Below are positions 5,769-8,766 of a stretch of DNA of 8,766 bases, one piece after another (position 1 is the first letter of the stretch; each line of letters begins with the position of its first letter). Made by a program: the position numbers and the translations under genes. Origin of the DNA: Alistipes sp. (GTDB lineage: Bacteria > Bacteroidota > Bacteroidia > Bacteroidales > Rikenellaceae); NCBI GenBank assembly GCA_017380955.1, contig JAFOCZ010000088.1:1-8766 (forward strand), given 5' to 3'. The notes beneath the pieces were generated by a model. That model was not told where the DNA came from, did no database searches, and saw only the letters and a program-made list of their open reading frames with translations.

Positions 5769-8261
5769 CTAAATACGAAGTGTTATGCCGAGGTAGAAGA
5801 GGCGAGGGTAGTTGTATAACACACGGTTGGCAAAGGGCTCTAACGCAGAGGCGTTTATGGTGGTCACCCTGCGCACACGATTCTGCTCATAACCACTTAG
5901 GATATTGCTTGTGCCGAGGAGGTTTTTCGCCGATAGTTGTATGCCTAAGGATGCCTTGCCGATGTCAAACCATTTGCTTAGCGTAAAGTCCAGAGATACA
6001 ACATCTTTGAGGCGTTGTTGCGAGGTCAGCATCTCGCGACATTCTGGGGCAAATGCCTGGTTGAGAATGCGTGTGCTGCGACGCACAAACGATGGTGTTA
6101 CAGACCGCGCACCACAGTAGTGTAGCGCTGCGCGGGCTCTCCATCCCATCAGCGACAGTTCCACATCGCCATATGCCGCAACCTCGGGAGCGCCACACCG
6201 CACACCACGCATATTTGCAGCGGAATTTGCGATGAGCCTATTGTCTGCGTCGGAGTATAACTCGACGCCAACAACCGAGGTGTAGCGACTTGCAAAGGCT
6301 GTGACCATAAACGTAGAGTTCAGGTAGTCGTTCCACACGACGTTAGCCCTTGTCTCGAAGCCTCCCACGGTGGTGTTTATGTTGCTCGCCACGCAGTCCA
6401 CAAACTCCTCGGCGAGGTCGTCGTAGTAGTGCACGACGCTGGTGTTGTGGAGCGTAGTAGTGGAGAATAGCGATGCCTCGAGGGTTAGTTTGTTGGTCAG
6501 CACAAAGCCATAATTAGCCTCAAAGGCGAGAGTCGTGGCGAGTGATAACTCTCTGGTTATACGGTTGTTGTAATCTTGTTGCAGGAACATATCGCCTATC
6601 TCTGGCGATGCGCCACTTATGAGTGCCGATACTCCAAAGCGGTGGTTGTTTACGAAGTGTTGCCAGCGTGCCGAAAGGTGGTAGGGCATAAGCCTTATTC
6701 GTGCCGAGCGACCATAAGAGCCCTCGCTGGGAAATAACTCCTTCTCGAAGAATCCTCGGCGCTGCGTAGCCTCCGTAGATAGCGATATCCCTGCTGCCAC
6801 GCTGCCGTTATCATACTCCCACGCTGCAGTACCAAAGAGCGTAGTGCGTAGCCTGTTTAGGCGGTAATCGTAGGCGTAGCGGTCTCCCTCGGTAATCTTG
6901 CGGTTGGGGTCGCGGAGGTTGTTTTGCAGATTGTTGGAGTAGGTGGCGTCGTTTATGAGGTAGTAGTCGCGGTCGATGATATACTCCGCTCCGAGAAGGT
7001 CATCTATAACCTTGAAGTTTCGCGATGTGTCGTAGTTTAGGCGTATACCACCCGAGAAGTCTATGTCTGCGAAGTTACTACTTATATGCGCTGAAAATGA
7101 GGTATTTGTGATGTTCTCACGGCGTTTCGCAACGGCATATCTCGCACTGCCGTCGCTCTGCAAAGCGTTGGTATGATACATCCCTTGCCAATCTATCTGC
7201 GTATACCTGAGGTCGTTGTTCATCCACGCCTCTGTGACCTCCATCTGCTGAGCATCCTGAGAGTGGTACGATGGCATATGGCGGTAGTTGTCGGGCATAG
7301 GCGTCATAGCGTCAAACCACTCTAAAGAGGTGGTGCCGAGAGCCTCAAAGCCTATGTTTGCGGTGACGTGGAGCGTTGTGGCGGCTGTAAGACGATACTC
7401 CCACAATGCTACGATATCGGGTCGTAGGGTGTTACGCACACGAGAGTTGCGCACCTTACCGTTCTGCATTCCCCAAGTAGGGTTATATAGTGGGTTGTTT
7501 AGCAATGAGAACGCCTCCTCGGAGGTGTGTTGCCTAAGACCGCGGTTACTATAGGAGAGTGTTGCCGCCAAGGATATGCTATGTCGTTGTGTGTAGTGCG
7601 ATGCCTCAATGGCGCAATCTACGGCGTTGCTGAAGACTCCCTCTACATATATGTCTCGCCCCGTGCGGATGCGGATGTTGTGGTTTATCTCCCAGTCACC
7701 CTTGAGGTTTACACCTGTGGGCGATATCATCCACGAGCCTTTGTGACTCACGCCAACGAGGTAGTTCTGCCCCGATATCTCGGTGCGTATGGTCTGCTTG
7801 TCGCTATGCATAGCGCGCCCTCTGCCCACGCTGAGAGTTGTGGTGGATAGAGTAGTGCCACTATGCATCGCACCACCCAATCCACGCTCTGTGTATCGTG
7901 CTATGCCTAAGGCTATAAGACGCTGTGCCGTAGAGCGTTGCAGGGCGATACCACCGATGATATAACTCTCCTCGTCGCTGTACGTACCTCGCGACCTGAA
8001 GCCCGAGTTGTAGAGTGCGTTGCGGATGTTATAGTCGTTGACGTGATAGGTGTTGCGGGATGATAAAGGCGAGGTTATGGTATCCTCTTGTAGGAGTAGC
8101 AGTGTCTCGGTGTAGTCATCCTCATAGAACTTATACTTCAGGAAGTCCACCTCCTGTGCTGATAGCCTCACCGCGCAGAGTAACACCACAACCATAGCCA
8201 CGATAGTGCGGATGTGGCGCTTGCCACACCTCTTTGCTTCGGCTATAGCGTTTGGTGTCAT
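5769..8261 (-). CDS. Outer-membrane beta-barrel protein, TonB-dependent receptor-like
   Basis: The 830-residue product has a long signal peptide: a basic start to about residue 18, a hydrophobic core IVAMVVVLLCAV, and predicted cleavage after LSA (residue 35) before QEV. Most of the rest is alternating polar and hydrophobic strands ending NYPRLFYLGITLRI, the usual last strand of a Bacteroidota TonB-dependent receptor barrel, although the final residue is Ile rather than the common Phe. Residues about 75-130 look like a reduced plug: FRSRG (88-92) and YIIGGIAL (100-107) resemble the FRxRG...INGV pattern of large Bacteroidota receptor-like proteins, and NPLYNPTWGMQNG (256-268) also recalls that group. 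I see no carboxypeptidase-like N-terminal domain and no clear TonB box. No susD-like gene follows; the next gene is ricT behind a terminator. The ATG at 8261 is supported by the signal peptide and a well-placed promoter. Substrate unknown; a non-transport role is possible. Confidence 0.78.
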   Translation of the reverse strand: MTPNAIAEAKRCGKRHIRTIVAMVVVLLCAVRLSAQEVDFLKYKFYEDDYTETLLLLQEDTITSPLSSRNTYHVNDYNIRNALYNSGFRSRGTYSDEESYIIGGIALQRSTAQRLIALGIARYTERGLGGAMHSGTTLSTTTLSVGRGRAMHSDKQTIRTEISGQNYLVGVSHKGSWMISPTGVNLKGDWEINHNIRIRTGRDIYVEGVFSNAVDCAIEASHYTQRHSISLAATLSYSNRGLRQHTSEEAFSLLNNPLYNPTWGMQNGKVRNSRVRNTLRPDIVALWEYRLTAATTLHVTANIGFEALGTTSLEWFDAMTPMPDNYRHMPSYHSQDAQQMEVTEAWMNNDLRYTQIDWQGMYHTNALQSDGSARYAVAKRRENITNTSFSAHISSNFADIDFSGGIRLNYDTSRNFKVIDDLLGAEYIIDRDYYLINDATYSNNLQNNLRDPNRKITEGDRYAYDYRLNRLRTTLFGTAAWEYDNGSVAAGISLSTEATQRRGFFEKELFPSEGSYGRSARIRLMPYHLSARWQHFVNNHRFGVSALISGASPEIGDMFLQQDYNNRITRELSLATTLAFEANYGFVLTNKLTLEASLFSTTTLHNTSVVHYYDDLAEEFVDCVASNINTTVGGFETRANVVWNDYLNSTFMVTAFASRYTSVVGVELYSDADNRLIANSAANMRGVRCGAPEVAAYGDVELSLMGWRARAALHYCGARSVTPSFVRRSTRILNQAFAPECREMLTSQQRLKDVVSLDFTLSKWFDIGKASLGIQLSAKNLLGTSNILSGYEQNRVRRVTTINASALEPFANRVLYNYPRLFYLGITLRI

Positions 8262-8281
8262 ACTTTGGGGTAGTTTATAAG

Positions 8282-8312
8282 CAAATATACGAAAATTTTC
8301 TTAATTTACATA
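8282..8312 (-). promoter_or_regulatory. Promoter of the outer-membrane receptor gene
   Basis: On the minus strand TATATTTG (8289-8282) is a full match to the Bacteroidota sigma -7 consensus TAnnTTTG. TATG (8312-8309), a 3 of 4 match to the -33 TTTG, lies 19 nt upstream, the expected spacing. A start near 8278 leaves a leader of only about 15-18 nt before the ATG at 8261. The upstream element overlaps the T run of the preceding terminator. Confidence 0.72.
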
Positions 8313-8347
8313 AAAAGCAAGGGCTTGCTCCATTGGAACAAGCCCTT
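8312..8347 (-). terminator. Terminator of the elongation factor G gene
   Basis: A 9-bp perfect stem (8319-8327 with 8339-8347) is extended after one C/A mismatch by three more pairs (8329-8331 with 8335-8337), leaving a 3-nt loop. On the minus strand it is followed by GCTTTTTA. It begins 22 nt beyond the stop codon at 8370-8372. Confidence 0.87.
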
Positions 8348-8369
8348 AACGATATGCTATGCTACGAGA

Positions 8370-8766
8370 TTAATCCTCGTCAGTGTCGGTGTAAGCCTTC
8401 AACAACTTATCCTGAACATCTGCAGGAACCTGCTCGTATGATGCAAACTGCATAGTGTATGTCGCAGCACCAGATGTCAATGAAGACAACGATGTAGAGT
8501 AGCGATACAACTCAGCAAGTGGCACACGTGCGTTGAGACGGTCGAAGCCCTTATCTGACTCCATACCCATAATCATAGCACGGCGGTTCTGCAAGTCGCT
8601 CATCACAGCACCCATATACTCGCTTGGTGTCAATACCTCGACGTTGTAGATAGGCTCCATAATCTTTGGACCAGCGTTGCGGAATGCATCCTTGAACGCA
8701 TTACGAGCTGCCAGCTTGAACGAGATCTCATTTGAATCTACGGGGTGCATCTTACCATCGTAGCAA
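8370..8766 (-). CDS. fusA: Elongation factor G, C-terminal part (5' end outside window)
   Basis: This fragment gives the last 131 residues of a translocase-type ribosomal GTPase. It opens inside domain IV with CYDGKMHPVDSNEISFKLAA, the EF-G pattern DGxxHxVDSxxxxFxxAA, then runs into domain V with MEPIYNVEVLTPSEYMGAVM, DLQNRRAMIMGM, and VPLAELYRYSTSLSSLTSGA, all standard EF-G landmarks. It ends with an acidic TDTDED. An internal ATG at 8750 is not a start, because homology continues upstream to the window edge. The gene is followed by a terminator and then an unrelated gene rather than rpsJ, which often follows fusA in the str ribosomal operon. Bacteroidota commonly carry a second EF-G gene (fusA2, described in Bacteroides thetaiotaomicron), and this context suggests that paralogue, but the GTPase domain that would help decide is not in view. 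Membership of the EF-G family is secure; which paralogue is not. Confidence 0.93.
   Translation of the reverse strand, partial: CYDGKMHPVDSNEISFKLAARNAFKDAFRNAGPKIMEPIYNVEVLTPSEYMGAVMSDLQNRRAMIMGMESDKGFDRLNARVPLAELYRYSTSLSSLTSGAATYTMQFASYEQVPADVQDKLLKAYTDTDED

Overview
The window is an 8.8 kb stretch of ordinary chromosome from a member of the phylum Bacteroidota, most likely order Bacteroidales and possibly Rikenellaceae/Alistipes-like (the genus is a guess). Support for this comes from a GldH lipoprotein, a RicT/PSP1 protein of the Bacteroidota type, a large SusC-like outer-membrane barrel, and Bacteroidota-style promoters (TAnnTTTG at -7) with no clear Shine-Dalgarno sequences. The gene set is mainly housekeeping. 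I see no phage, insertion sequence, CRISPR array, tRNA, rRNA or defence module.

Layout. Positions 1-281 (+) hold the 3' end of triosephosphate isomerase (tpiA), closed by a strong hairpin terminator. Positions 396-1442 (+) hold a stand-alone gene joining an N-terminal Sel1-like region to a C-terminal YgjP-like (DUF45) zinc metallopeptidase region; I recognise the domains but not a named gene. It converges on a four-gene minus-strand operon, with one hairpin between them at 1446-1478. Read in transcription order, the operon is ricT (5659-4130), gldH (4137-3694, overlapping ricT by 8 nt), trmB (3670-2918) and rlmD (2906-1497). Upstream of it on the same strand is a gene for an 830-residue outer-membrane barrel protein of the TonB-dependent receptor type (8261-5769), with its own promoter and terminator. 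The window ends inside the 3' end of an elongation factor G gene (8766-8370, minus).

How the genes work together. TrmB (tRNA m7G46), RlmD (23S rRNA m5U) and RicT (linked to RNA processing in Firmicutes) give the operon an RNA-metabolism theme, with EF-G nearby as another translation gene. GldH, a predicted lipoprotein, is the odd member. The outer-membrane protein is separately transcribed and no SusD partner lies beside it within the window. All intergenic gaps are short (at most 114 nt), and two of them pack a terminator directly against the next promoter.

The points most worth a second look are the Sel1/YgjP fusion, the approximately 150-residue charged low-complexity tail of RicT that makes several other frames look open, the reduced N-terminus of the receptor-like protein, and whether the EF-G fragment is the second, non-canonical paralogue.
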